A stretch of DNA of 64,000 nt, taken from contig MNRP01000055.1 in assembly GCA_001916005.1 (NCBI GenBank), forward strand, positions 1-64,000. Reading direction: 5' to 3'. A program made the position numbers and the translations under genes. Numbering within the stretch: position 1 is the first letter of the stretch; each line of letters starts with the position of its first letter. This document shows, piece after piece, positions 17,230 to 26,198 of the stretch. Below the pieces are notes generated by a model, which saw only the letters and a program-made list of their open reading frames with translations, was not told where the DNA came from and did no database searches. This DNA is from Clostridium sp. 26_22 (GTDB lineage Bacteria > Bacillota > Clostridia > TANB77 > CAG-508).

Positions 17230-18291
17230 ATGGCAGAAAATGTAGAAAAGAAAAAAGCCTTAGAGGCAGCAATGAGCCAAATAGAAAAACAATTTGGAAA
17301 AGGTTCAGTAATGAAACTTGGAGAATTTAAAGCAATGGAAATAGAAGCTATTCCAACAGGAGCTTTAAGCTTAGATATGGCATTAGGAATAGGAGGAGTT
17401 CCAAGAGGAAGAATTATAGAAGTATTTGGACCAGAATCATCTGGTAAAACAACACTTGCATTACATATAATAGCAGAAGCACAAAAAATGGGTGGAGAAG
17501 CAGCTTTCATAGATGCAGAACACGCATTAGACCCAGTATATGCTAAAAAATTAGGAGTAGATATAGACAACTTAATAGTATCTCAACCAGACACAGGAGA
17601 ACAAGCCTTAGAAATAACAGAAAGCCTAGTAAGAAGTGGAGCATTAGATGTAGTAGTAGTAGACTCTGTTGCAGCATTAGTACCAAAAGCTGAAATAGAT
17701 GGAGACATGGGAGACTCACATATGGGACTTCAAGCAAGACTTATGTCACAAGCCCTAAGAAAATTAGCAGGAGCAATAAATAAATCAAAAACAGTATTAA
17801 TATTCATAAACCAATTAAGAGAAAAAATAGGAGTAATGTTTGGAAATCCTGAAACAACAACAGGTGGTAGAGCATTAAAATTTTATGCATCAGTAAGATT
17901 AGACATAAGAAAAATAGAAAACATAAAACAAGATGGAGAAGTAAAAGGAAACCGAGTTAGAGTAAAAGTAATCAAAAATAAAGTAGCTCCACCATTTAGA
18001 GAAGCAGAATTTGATATAGTATATGGAGAAGGAATTTCAAAAGCTGGAAATATCTTAGATATGGCTGTAAATATGGACATAATAGAAAAGAGTGGATCAT
18101 GGTTCAGCTATGATGGAGATAGAATTGGACAAGGTAGAGAAAATGTTAAAAAATATTTAAAAGATAATCCAAAAATTCTAGAAGAAGTAGAAGAAAAAGT
18201 TAGAGCAAATTTTGCAAAAGCATTTGAAGATAGCTTAGGAGAAGAATTACCAGAAGTAAATGAAGATGGCGAATTTGAGGATGAGGAATAA
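17230..18291 (+). CDS. recA: Recombinase A
   Basis: RecA forms filaments on single-stranded DNA, catalyses strand exchange and triggers SOS cleavage. At 353 residues it shows Walker A GPESSGKT (about 66-73), Walker B VVVVDSVAAL, loop L2 NPETTTGGRALKF and an acidic C-terminal tail. The SD AAGGAGG precedes the ATG. recX follows after 3 nt, the usual regulatory partner. Confidence 0.98.
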   Translation: MAENVEKKKALEAAMSQIEKQFGKGSVMKLGEFKAMEIEAIPTGALSLDMALGIGGVPRGRIIEVFGPESSGKTTLALHIIAEAQKMGGEAAFIDAEHALDPVYAKKLGVDIDNLIVSQPDTGEQALEITESLVRSGALDVVVVDSVAALVPKAEIDGDMGDSHMGLQARLMSQALRKLAGAINKSKTVLIFINQLREKIGVMFGNPETTTGGRALKFYASVRLDIRKIENIKQDGEVKGNRVRVKVIKNKVAPPFREAEFDIVYGEGISKAGNILDMAVNMDIIEKSGSWFSYDGDRIGQGRENVKKYLKDNPKILEEVEEKVRANFAKAFEDSLGEELPEVNEDGEFEDEE

Positions 18292-18294
18292 TAA

Positions 18295-18741
18295 ATGTAT
18301 ACCATAGATGAATTTGATAAAGGAAAAACTAAAGTATTAAAATATATCTTATACAAAAAAAGAACAGAGAGTGAAATACGCACAAAATTCTCCAAAGAAA
18401 TGGAAGAAAACTTATTAGAAGATATAATAGAATACTTAAAAGAAGCCAAATACATAGATGACAGAGAATATATAAGAAAAACAATAAATAACTTTATAGT
18501 TTTAAAGAATTTATCAATCAAAGAATTAAAATATAAACTTCTAGCAAAAGGTCTAAATAAAAATGATGTAGAAGACTATATCTACGAAAATAAAGAAGAA
18601 CTAGAAGAGTATGAAAAAAAATCAGCAAGTAATATTATATACAAAAAATCAACTTCGGTAGATATGGAAGAAATAAAACAATACTTATTAAAAAAAGGCT
18701 ATAAAATAGAAAATATAAACAGAGCTATGGAAGAACAATAA
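18295..18741 (+). CDS. recX: Regulatory protein RecX
   Basis: RecX modulates RecA filaments. The 148-residue, highly charged helical protein has tandem three-helix repeats: KRTESEIRTKF...YLKEAKYIDDREYIR, LSIKELKYKLLAKGL and IKQYLLKKGYKIENI. It begins 3 nt after recA, with GAGGA at the recA 3' end as SD, so the two are translationally linked. Confidence 0.9.
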   Translation: MYTIDEFDKGKTKVLKYILYKKRTESEIRTKFSKEMEENLLEDIIEYLKEAKYIDDREYIRKTINNFIVLKNLSIKELKYKLLAKGLNKNDVEDYIYENKEELEEYEKKSASNIIYKKSTSVDMEEIKQYLLKKGYKIENINRAMEEQ

Positions 18742-18761
18742 ATAAAAACAAGGAGAAAACA

Positions 18762-19511
18762 ATGTCAATACTAACATTAGAAACAAAAAAATATTCAATA
18801 AAAATAGATAATTTTGAAGGTCCAATAGACTTACTATGTTATTTAATAGACAAAAATAAAATGAATATATATGATGTGAATTTAAGTGATATAACAGACC
18901 AATATATAGAATTCTTAAATGCTATGGAAGAAATGAATTTAGAAATAGCAAGTGAATTTCTTGTTATGGCATCTACATTATTGTACTTGAAATCAAAAAA
19001 TTTATTACCAAAACAAGAAGAGGAAGAAGAAGAAATAACAGAGGAAGAGTTAATAAGAAGAATTATTGAATATAAAAAATTTAAAGAAATTAGTAAAGTA
19101 TTTAAAGAAAATTATCTAATTTATGCAAATAGATTTTATAAAGAACAAGAACAAATAAAACTTCCAAAGCAAAAACTAGAAAAAGACTATGAACCAGAAA
19201 AAATACCAGATATATATAAGGCATTAGTTGAAAGAAATAGTGTTAAGATAAATCAAAATGCAAAAAATATTGAAAAAATAGCTTTAGTTGATAAATATAC
19301 AGTTGCAGATAAAGTAAAAGAAATGTATAAAGTATTAACAAAACAAAAGAAATTTGTATTTAATAAGTTATTCTCATTAAAAAAACGTGAAAAACAAGAA
19401 GTTGTAACAGCATTTAGTGGATTACTTGAATTATCAAGAAGAAGCAAAGTAGAGACTAGTCAAGAAGAAATTTTTGGAGATATTACAGTAGAAGAAAAGA
19501 AAATAGTTTAA
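18762..19511 (+). CDS. scpA: Segregation and condensation protein A
   Basis: ScpA is the kleisin subunit of the SMC-ScpAB condensin. At 249 residues it shows the N-terminal signature FEGPIDLLCYLIDKNKMNIYD and IASEFLVMASTLLYLKSKNLLP, then a charged linker and a C-terminal winged helix. scpB does not follow, although the two are commonly paired; it must lie elsewhere if present. AAGGAG precedes the ATG by about 8 nt. Confidence 0.94.
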   Translation: MSILTLETKKYSIKIDNFEGPIDLLCYLIDKNKMNIYDVNLSDITDQYIEFLNAMEEMNLEIASEFLVMASTLLYLKSKNLLPKQEEEEEEITEEELIRRIIEYKKFKEISKVFKENYLIYANRFYKEQEQIKLPKQKLEKDYEPEKIPDIYKALVERNSVKINQNAKNIEKIALVDKYTVADKVKEMYKVLTKQKKFVFNKLFSLKKREKQEVVTAFSGLLELSRRSKVETSQEEIFGDITVEEKKIV

Positions 19512-19563
19512 ATATAAAAAAAAAGGAAAAACTAATAACACCATAAAAAAAGAAGGTGATATA

Positions 19564-20190
19564 TTGGTTTTTCTTTTTATATTTCTAATAATAATATTAA
19601 TCATAATAACCACAAAAATAAAATTTGAAATTCAAAATTTAAAATTTTCAACAATTACAAAGCCACATCTAAATAACAAATATCAAATAAAAATAAAAAT
19701 ATATACATTTGGAATACTACCAATTTTTAATATAAAAATAAACAATAAAAAAATAAATAAAATATTAAAAAATCAAAAAGTTAAAGAAAAAATAAAAGAA
19801 CAACAAACAAAAATAATAGAAAATAAAGCAAATATAGACAAAGAATTAATAACATCATTAAAAAATATACGAACCGAAATAAAAGAAATAAACTTAAAAA
19901 TTTCAATAGGAACAGAAAATGCATCGTTAACAGCATTTGTAATTCCAGTAATAAGTACATTATTAGCGATAATTTTAAGCAAACAAATAAATAAATACAA
20001 CAATAAACAATCATTTTTAGTCACACCAGTTTATATAGACCAAAATTTAATAAATATAGAAGGTTCAGGTATATTTGAAATAAAAATGATACATATTATA
20101 AATACAATATGTATAGTAAATAAAAAAAGGAAAGGTGATAAAAATGAGCGAACATCCAATAGAAGGTCTTATGACTACGGCTATGAATAG
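19564..20190 (+). CDS. DUF2953 membrane protein (YtfI-like)
   Basis: The start is TTG at 19564, with AAGAAGGTGAT upstream. An N-terminal transmembrane helix, a basic central region and a C-terminal hydrophobic stretch (FVIPVISTLLAIIL) resemble DUF2953 proteins, which sit beside ytfJ in Bacillus and Clostridia. Here the 3' end overlaps the ytfJ start by 47 nt, supporting the assignment by context. The function in sporulation is not established. Confidence 0.72.
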   Translation: MVFLFIFLIIILIIITTKIKFEIQNLKFSTITKPHLNNKYQIKIKIYTFGILPIFNIKINNKKINKILKNQKVKEKIKEQQTKIIENKANIDKELITSLKNIRTEIKEINLKISIGTENASLTAFVIPVISTLLAIILSKQINKYNNKQSFLVTPVYIDQNLINIEGSGIFEIKMIHIINTICIVNKKRKGDKNERTSNRRSYDYGYE

Positions 20191-20686
20191 TATACAAGAT
20201 ATGATAGATGTAAACACAATAATAGGAGAACCTATAGAAACATCAAACAATATTGTTATAATACCAATATCAAAAGTATCATTTGGATTTGCAGCAGGAG
20301 GTAGTGAATTTAAAGGAGAAACAATAGATGAGTACAAAAAAGTAGAAAAAGAAGAACAAATACAATATAGATTACCATTTGGTGGTGGTTCAGGAGCAGG
20401 TGTAACAATAAATCCAGTAGCATTTTTAGTAATACAAGCAAATTCAGTGAAATTAATGCCTGTAACACATTCTTCAAGTATTGATAAATTACTAGATTAT
20501 GTACCAGACTTAATTGAAAGAACAAATAATATGATGAATAAAATGGTAAATAACAAAAAACAAGAAACAGAAAAAGTTCTAAAAGAAATGCAAAAAAAGA
20601 ACAATAAGGATAAAAAAGCTAAAGAGCATAAAGAACAAGAAGAAAACTATGAATTTGAGTATGATGAAAGCATAGAAGATGAGTAA
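20144..20686 (+). CDS. ytfJ: Sporulation protein YtfJ
   Basis: YtfJ family proteins are made in the forespore under sigmaF and affect spore permeability in Bacillus. The sequence shows HPIEGLMTTAMNSIQDMIDVNTIIGEP, PISKVSFGFAAGG and FGGGSGAGVTINPVAFLVI, followed by a charged tail. The ATG at 20144 is preferred to an in-frame GTG at 20135 because GGAAAGGTGAT sits just upstream of it. It overlaps the DUF2953 gene. Confidence 0.93.
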   Translation: MSEHPIEGLMTTAMNSIQDMIDVNTIIGEPIETSNNIVIIPISKVSFGFAAGGSEFKGETIDEYKKVEKEEQIQYRLPFGGGSGAGVTINPVAFLVIQANSVKLMPVTHSSSIDKLLDYVPDLIERTNNMMNKMVNNKKQETEKVLKEMQKKNNKDKKAKEHKEQEENYEFEYDESIEDE

Positions 20687-20693
20687 TAAAAAA

Positions 20694-20729
20694 AGTTTTG
20701 TCGAAAACTTCTGTATATTCGACAAAACT
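20694..20729 (+). terminator. Hairpin made of two inverted Spo0A boxes upstream of spoIIA
   Basis: AGTTTTGTCGAA (20694-20705) and TTCGACAAAACT (20718-20729) form a perfect 12-bp stem followed by a T7 run, so it should terminate ytfJ transcription. Each arm contains TGTCGAA, the known Spo0A-binding 0A box, in opposite orientations, 16 nt ahead of the spoIIA -35. It may serve both roles. Confidence 0.8.
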
Positions 20730-20744
20730 TCTATTTTTTTACTC

Positions 20745-20773
20745 TTGGAAAAATATGGAAAAAGTTTTATAAT
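20745..20773 (+). promoter_or_regulatory. Candidate spoIIA operon promoter
   Basis: TTGGAA, 17 bp, TATAAT, ending 33 nt before the spoIIAA ATG. This is sigmaA-like; in Bacillus the operon uses sigmaH with Spo0A. Confidence 0.65.
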
Positions 20774-20806
20774 AGCTCAAGAATAGAAAAAAAGGAGAGT
20801 GCAAAA

Positions 20807-21133
20807 ATGGAATCTAAATTTTATGATAAGGACAAGCTTTTAGTTTTAAAAATAAAAGAAGAAATTGATGATTGCAGTGTACAAAAGATAAGGAGGAGAG
20901 CTGATTATGAAATTGAAAGATATATGCCTAGAAAAGTTATATTTGATTTTGATAGTGTTACTTTCATGGACAGTGCAGGAATAGGCTTAATAATAGGAAG
21001 ATATAAATTTACAAATATGTTAGGCGGAAAATTAGAAGTAGCAAATTTAACACAAAGTGTAAAGAAAATATTTGAAATGAGCGGAATATTAAAATTAATA
21101 CCAATAGCCAAATTAGAAACATACGAAAACTAA
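20807..21133 (+). CDS. spoIIAA: Anti-sigma F factor antagonist
   Basis: SpoIIAA is the STAS-domain anti-anti-sigma factor that, when dephosphorylated, releases sigmaF from SpoIIAB in the forespore. At 108 residues the phosphorylatable Ser56 lies in TFMDSAGIGLIIGRY. The SD AAAGGAGAG is 8 nt upstream. It is first of spoIIAA-spoIIAB-sigF. Confidence 0.95.
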   Translation: MESKFYDKDKLLVLKIKEEIDDCSVQKIRRRADYEIERYMPRKVIFDFDSVTFMDSAGIGLIIGRYKFTNMLGGKLEVANLTQSVKKIFEMSGILKLIPIAKLETYEN

Positions 21134-21190
21134 AAAGTGTTTATAGGTAAAACACAAAAAACCTAAATATACATATAAAAGGAAAGTATT

Positions 21191-21685
21191 ATGAAAGAAC
21201 AATTTGAAAATGAAATGAAATTAGAATTTATAAGTAAAGCCGCTAATGAAGCATTTGCAAGAATTACAGTAGCAGCATTTGCTTCTCAATTAGACCCAAC
21301 AATAGAAGAATTGGCAGACATAAAAACTGCAGTTTCAGAAGCAGTTACAAACTGTATAATACATGCATATGAAAATAGACAAGGAATAATAAAAATAAAT
21401 GCAAAATTAAAAATGAATGAAGAAACTTCAAACGAAATAATAATAGAAATTTCAGACAATGGAAAAGGAATTGAAAATATAGATATTGCAAAAGAACCAT
21501 TATATACCACAAAACCAAATCTAGAAAGATCAGGAATGGGATTTACAATAATGGAAAGTTTTATGGATACGATGAAAGTTGAATCAATAGTTGGATTAGG
21601 AACTAAAATAACATTAACCAAAAAGATAAAAAAAGAAAAAGAAATTCAAGAAGAAGATAGTTTTGAATTTATAACAAAAGAATAA
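21191..21685 (+). CDS. spoIIAB: Anti-sigma F factor / serine kinase
   Basis: This GHKL-type ATPase binds and inhibits sigmaF and phosphorylates SpoIIAA. The N box is in DIKTAVSEAVTNCIIHAYEN, the G1 box is ISDNGKGI, and the G2-like SGMGFTIMESFMD follows. At 164 residues it is slightly longer than Bacillus SpoIIAB, with an acidic tail. It starts 57 nt after spoIIAA and ends 17 nt before the sigF ATG. Confidence 0.95.
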   Translation: MKEQFENEMKLEFISKAANEAFARITVAAFASQLDPTIEELADIKTAVSEAVTNCIIHAYENRQGIIKINAKLKMNEETSNEIIIEISDNGKGIENIDIAKEPLYTTKPNLERSGMGFTIMESFMDTMKVESIVGLGTKITLTKKIKKEKEIQEEDSFEFITKE

Positions 21686-21702
21686 AATAGGAGTAGAGCT
21701 AT

Positions 21703-22436
21703 ATGTATGAAAATGATATTAATTCAATAAAACAAGCTCAGCAACGGAAATAAATTTGAAATGGAGAGATTAATAAGAGATAATAATCGGACTAATTTGG
21801 AGTATAGTAAAAAGATTTATGAACAGAGGTTATGAAGTAGAAGACTTGTATCAAATAGGATGTATAGGATTTATAAAGTCCATAAAAAGATTTGACACAA
21901 ATTTTGAAGTAAAATTATCAACCTACTCAGTGCCATACATATTAGGAGAAATAAAAAGATTTATAAGAGATGATGGACCAATAAAAGTAAGCAGAAGTAT
22001 AAAAGAACTAAATGTAAAAATACAAGAATTAAAAAAACATTACTTAATAACAAAAGGAAGAGAAATAACAATAGAAGAAATTGCAAAAGAACTAAAAGTT
22101 GATAAAGATGACATCATAATTGCAATGGAATCAAATAATTCAATAGAATCCATAGAAGGCACTTCAAACCAAAGTGATAAAGAAGGAAAAAAATTAAGCA
22201 TTTTAGATAAAATATCAACAGGAAAAAATGAAGAAGAAATAATAACCAATAAAATAGTTATAAAACAATTACTAAAAGAATTAGATGAAAGAGACAGAGA
22301 AATAATTTTACTAAGATTTTTTAAAGAAAAGACACAAACAGAAGTTGCTAGAATATTAGGAATAAGCCAAGTACAAGTTTCAAGAATAGAAAGAAAAGTA
22401 TTAGATAAAATGAAAAATAAATTAACCTCTGCTTAA
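21703..22436 (+). CDS. sigF: Sporulation sigma factor F, interrupted by two apparent +1 frameshifts
   Basis: From ATG 21703 (GGAG upstream) the frame reads MYENDINSIKQAQQ. It needs one base (C21745) skipped to continue GNKFEMERLIRDNN, and a second (C21788) skipped to continue GLIWSIVKRF into MNRGYEVEDLYQIG. Together these give a normal ~243-residue SigF. Without skipping, the frame stops at 21751. Region 2 (EVKLSTYSVPYILGEIKRFIRDD) and region 4 (TQTEVARILGISQVQVSRIERK) are intact in the 21819-22436 frame. Each extra C precedes GGA and creates an in-frame CGG codon, otherwise almost absent nearby. The cause could be sequencing error, real mutation or programmed frameshifting. An internal start at 21819 would lose part of region 2. 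Confidence 0.85.
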
Positions 22437-22464
22437 AATATAGACAAAAATGGAGATGAGCAAA

Positions 22465-23505
22465 TTGAAAAAAATTCTAATTTATTTGATAAGTTTTATA
22501 ACTATTTGTTTTATATTACCAGCAATATTCACAAATAGAACAGCAAAAACATCTACAAATGATATAGGAGAAGAAAAAACAACAGATAAATCTTCTGGTG
22601 AGACTGTTGTTGAAACAACGGAAAATACATCAACTTCTGAATACGAATATCAAAAATATGGAACTATAAATTTACTACATACCAGTACAGGTGAAGTAGA
22701 ACAAGTAAAAATTGATGATTATTTGTGTAATGTAGTATCAGCAGAAATGCCAGCAAACTTTGACAGTAAAGCATTAGAGGCACAAGCAATAGTTGCAAGA
22801 ACATATACAGTTTTCAAAATTTTAAATAAAAAACACCAAAATGCTGATATATGTGATAGTTCAACATGTTGTCAAGCTTGGATTTCAAAAGAAGACAGAC
22901 TATCAAGATGGACAGAAGATAAAAGAGAAAGCAACTGGGAAAAGATATCAAAGGCTGTAAAAAATACTGCAGGAAAAATAATAACTTATAATAATCAACC
23001 CATAAATGCCTTTTTTCACTCTAATAGTGGAGGAATAACAGAAATTCCGGTAAATGTATGGGGAGGAACAGGGTATCCATACCTACAAAGTGTACAAACT
23101 TCAGGAGAAGAAGGGTATACTCAATATGCCTCAGAAATAGAATTCTCTGAAGAGGAACTGATAAACAAACTGAAAGAAAAATATTCAGACATATCAATAG
23201 ATTTTTCAAATGATGATGAAATAAAAATACTAGAATATACAGAAAGTAAAAGAGTAAAAACAGTAAAATTTGGAAATCATCAAATTTCAGGAGTTGAAGC
23301 AAGAACAATATTAGGTTTAAAATCTACAAATTTTGAAATAATCAAAAGCAATGGAAAAATAAAATTCTCTGTAAAAGGTTATGGACACGGTGTTGGGATG
23401 AGCCAAACAGGGGCAGATGCAATGGCAAAACAAGGAAGCAGTGCAGAAGAAATAATAAAACATTTCTATACTGGAGTAGAAATAAAAGATATAAATTCTC
23501 TTTAA
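22465..23505 (+). CDS. spoIID: Stage II sporulation protein D (SpoIID/LytB)
   Basis: SpoIID is a membrane-anchored lytic transglycosylase needed for engulfment. An N-terminal membrane helix precedes the SpoIID domain: VVSAEMPANFDSKALEAQAI, ARTYTVFK, FFHSNSGGITE and a C-terminal GYGHGVGMSQTGADAMAKQG. I prefer a TTG start at 22465, 9 nt after GGAG. ATG at 22450 or 22456 are alternatives lying within the SD. It precedes spoIIQ, its engulfment partner, in the conserved order. Confidence 0.94.
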   Translation: MKKILIYLISFITICFILPAIFTNRTAKTSTNDIGEEKTTDKSSGETVVETTENTSTSEYEYQKYGTINLLHTSTGEVEQVKIDDYLCNVVSAEMPANFDSKALEAQAIVARTYTVFKILNKKHQNADICDSSTCCQAWISKEDRLSRWTEDKRESNWEKISKAVKNTAGKIITYNNQPINAFFHSNSGGITEIPVNVWGGTGYPYLQSVQTSGEEGYTQYASEIEFSEEELINKLKEKYSDISIDFSNDDEIKILEYTESKRVKTVKFGNHQISGVEARTILGLKSTNFEIIKSNGKIKFSVKGYGHGVGMSQTGADAMAKQGSSAEEIIKHFYTGVEIKDINSL

Positions 23506-23566
23506 ATTGTATAAATTTATAAAATCCGGAAATAATTGTAATAGAATTAAATTTAAGGAGGATTTT

Positions 23567-24400
23567 ATGAGAAGAGATTTTAGAAAAAATAATCAAAATA
23601 GTGATTTAAATGAGAAAATAATAAAATATGCGATAATAGGAGTTTCAATATTAGCCGTAATTGTGTTGGGACTATTGATTTATAGTAAAAGTCTTAATGA
23701 TAGAGTAAAAGATGAAACTTTAAGTAGTGAACAACTTTCAAGTATATTAAATAATGTGAATTCAAACACAAACACACAAAGTGCAAGTACAGAAATAGGA
23801 AAAAGTGTAAATGAAGCTAAAAATGAAATGAAAAACGAAAGTAAAAACACAACAAATACTGCCAATACAGTAAATAACACAAATAAAAATATATTAAATA
23901 CAAATTCAGTAAATACGACAAATGTTACAACATCAGCACAAACAACTCAAACACAACCAAATAAAAAAGAAGAAACAGAAAAAACAGCAGTAGAACTTAA
24001 ATTTTCTAACCCAGTAGATGGTGAAATAGTAAGAGACTTTGCAGTAGATAGTTTAATATATTCAGAAACTTTACAAGAATGGACAACACATACTGGAATT
24101 GATATAAAGGCAGACAAAACAACAGTTGTAAAATCTGCAGAAGCAGGAACAGTAAAATCAATAAAAAATGACCCAAGATATGGAATGACAATAGTAATAG
24201 AACATGAAAACGGATTTAAAACAGTATATTCTAATTTATTAACATCAGAATTTGTGGTAGAAGGAGAAAAAGTTGAAAAAGGTCAATCTCTAGGAACAGT
24301 TGGAAATACCGCAGCTTTTGAAATTGCTGATGAACCACATTTACATTTTGAAATATTAAAAGATAATGTTGCTGTTGATCCTAATATATATTTAAAATAA
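23567..24400 (+). CDS. spoIIQ: SpoIIQ-type M23 endopeptidase
   Basis: SpoIIQ is the forespore membrane protein that pairs with SpoIIIAH across the intermembrane space. ATG 23567 is chosen (AAGGAGG 7 nt upstream) over a longer frame from 23507. One membrane helix (about 20-42) is followed by a long Ser/Thr/Asn-rich linker and an M23 domain. HTGIDI and HLHFEI keep the metal-binding H-x(3)-D and HxH residues, so unlike Bacillus SpoIIQ it is probably an active peptidase. It lies immediately after spoIID. Confidence 0.92.
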   Translation: MRRDFRKNNQNSDLNEKIIKYAIIGVSILAVIVLGLLIYSKSLNDRVKDETLSSEQLSSILNNVNSNTNTQSASTEIGKSVNEAKNEMKNESKNTTNTANTVNNTNKNILNTNSVNTTNVTTSAQTTQTQPNKKEETEKTAVELKFSNPVDGEIVRDFAVDSLIYSETLQEWTTHTGIDIKADKTTVVKSAEAGTVKSIKNDPRYGMTIVIEHENGFKTVYSNLLTSEFVVEGEKVEKGQSLGTVGNTAAFEIADEPHLHFEILKDNVAVDPNIYLK

Positions 24401-24406
24401 AATGAG

Positions 24407-24437
24407 AAAACTGAAATATTTTTTATTTCAGTTTTTT
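24407..24437 (+). terminator. Terminator after spoIIQ
   Basis: AAAACTGAAATA pairs with TATTTCAGTTTT, followed by T residues. The rest of the 24401-24613 spacer holds only the rny leader. Confidence 0.87.
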
Positions 24438-24613
24438 ATAAATATTGATATAATTAAAGATAACAAAAGTAATACAAAATCTTCAAAACTACTTGACAGT
24501 TTACCATAATAAAGATAAAATATAATAGGTAGAAAAAAATATATTAAATAAAAATAAATAGATATATATTTGATTCGAACATTGAAAATTAAATAAGAAA
24601 GAGGTGTAGATTC

Positions 24614-26155
24614 ATGAATATTGGAATCACTATCGCCGCTGTCTTAATCTCATTTGCAATAGGAATACCTATAGGAATAACATACAGAAAAAAAATTGCA
24701 GAATCTAAAATAAGTAGTGCAGAGGAAGAAGCTAAAAAATTAGTTGAAATGGCTAAAATTGAAGCTGAAAATCTAAAAAAGGCCGAAATAATCAAGGCTA
24801 AAGAGGAAATCGTAAATAGTAGAAGAGAATTAGACCAAGAGATTAAAGAAAGAAGAGGCGAAGTACAAAGACAAGAAAACAGACTTATACAAAAGGAAGA
24901 AAACTTAGAAAGGCGTTCAGATAGCTTTGAAAAGAAAGAACAAGAATTAGAAAAGAAAGTTAGACAACTAGATGAAGAAAAACAAAAAATAGAAGAATTA
25001 CACGAAGAAAGAATGAAAGAACTTCAAAAAATTTCTAATTTAAACAAAGAAGAAGCAAAACAAATATTATTGAAAGAAGTAGAAAAGGACATAACAGCCG
25101 AAAAAGCTAATATTATAAGAGAAGAAACACAAAAAGCTAAGGATGAAGTTAATAAAAAAGCAAAAGAATTATTAACTTACACGATTCAAAAATGTGCAGC
25201 AGACCATTCTCAAGAAACTACAGTATCTATAGTAGCACTTCCAAGTGATGAAATGAAAGGAAGAATTATAGGTAGAGAAGGTAGAAATATCAAGGCACTA
25301 GAAACATTAACAGGAGTAGACTTAATAATAGATGATACACCAGAAGCAGTAGTATTATCAGGTTTTGACCCATTAAGAAGAGAAGTTGCAAAAATAACAT
25401 TAGAAAAACTAATTGAAGATGGAAGAATACATCCAGCAAAAATAGAAGAAATGGTAGAAAAAGCAAAACAAGAAGTAGAAGAAACAATCAAAGAAGAAGG
25501 AGAAAGAGCAGTTCTAGAAACTGGAGTAATAGGATTACATCCAGATATAGTAAAACTATTAGGAAAATTAAAATATAGGACAAGCTATGGACAAAATGTA
25601 TTAAACCATTCAATAGAAGTTTCTAATTTAGCAAGAATAATGGCTGAAGAATTAGGATTAGATGCAAAACTTGCAAGAAGAGCAGGATTATTGCACGATA
25701 TAGGAAAAGCATTAGATCATGATATGGAAGGAACACACGTAGAAATAGGTGTAGAAATTCTTAAAAAATACAAAGAAAATCCATTAGTAATAAATGCAGT
25801 AGAAGCACATCATGAAGATGTAGAACCACAAACATTAGAAGCTGTACTAATTCAAGCAGCAGATGCGATAAGTGCTTCAAGACCAGGAGCTAGAAGAGAA
25901 ACATTAGAAGCATATATCAAGAGACTACAAAATCTTGAAGAAATAGCAGATTCATTTGATGGAGTCGATAAATCATTTGCAATTCAAGCAGGACGTGAAG
26001 TTAGAATTATTGTAAAACCAGATAAAATTAATGATGACCAAATGACAATTTTAGCTAGAGATGTAGCTAAAAAAGTAGAAAACGAAATGGATTATCCAGG
26101 TCAAATAAAAGTTAATGTTATTAGAGAGACAAGAATTGTAGACTATGCAAAATAA
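24614..26155 (+). CDS. rny: Ribonuclease Y
   Basis: RNase Y is a membrane-bound endoribonuclease that initiates mRNA decay. At 513 residues it has an N-terminal membrane helix, a long coiled coil (about 30-190), a KH domain (MKGRIIGREGRNIKALE) and an HD domain with HDIG near residue 360 and AHHEDVEPQ. The SD GAGGTG precedes ATG. ymdB follows downstream, as is common, though a minus-strand orphan gene is inserted between them. Confidence 0.97.
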   Translation: MNIGITIAAVLISFAIGIPIGITYRKKIAESKISSAEEEAKKLVEMAKIEAENLKKAEIIKAKEEIVNSRRELDQEIKERRGEVQRQENRLIQKEENLERRSDSFEKKEQELEKKVRQLDEEKQKIEELHEERMKELQKISNLNKEEAKQILLKEVEKDITAEKANIIREETQKAKDEVNKKAKELLTYTIQKCAADHSQETTVSIVALPSDEMKGRIIGREGRNIKALETLTGVDLIIDDTPEAVVLSGFDPLRREVAKITLEKLIEDGRIHPAKIEEMVEKAKQEVEETIKEEGERAVLETGVIGLHPDIVKLLGKLKYRTSYGQNVLNHSIEVSNLARIMAEELGLDAKLARRAGLLHDIGKALDHDMEGTHVEIGVEILKKYKENPLVINAVEAHHEDVEPQTLEAVLIQAADAISASRPGARRETLEAYIKRLQNLEEIADSFDGVDKSFAIQAGREVRIIVKPDKINDDQMTILARDVAKKVENEMDYPGQIKVNVIRETRIVDYAK

Positions 26156-26158
26156 AAT

Positions 26159-26193
26159 AAAAAAGTTGTGACTTAATAAATCACAACTTTTTT
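26159..26193. terminator. Bidirectional terminator between rny and the orphan gene
   Basis: AAAAAAGTTGTGA and TCACAACTTTTTT form a perfect 13-bp stem with a 9-nt loop. Confidence 0.92.
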
Positions 26194-26198
26194 ATTTT

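Noticed and set aside
21745..21790. Idea that CGG is unassigned or reassigned in this organism
   Set aside because: The sigma factor at 14640 uses CGG at the highly conserved Arg of region 2.4 (MYLRKE), and several small genes use it as Arg without any need for a shift.
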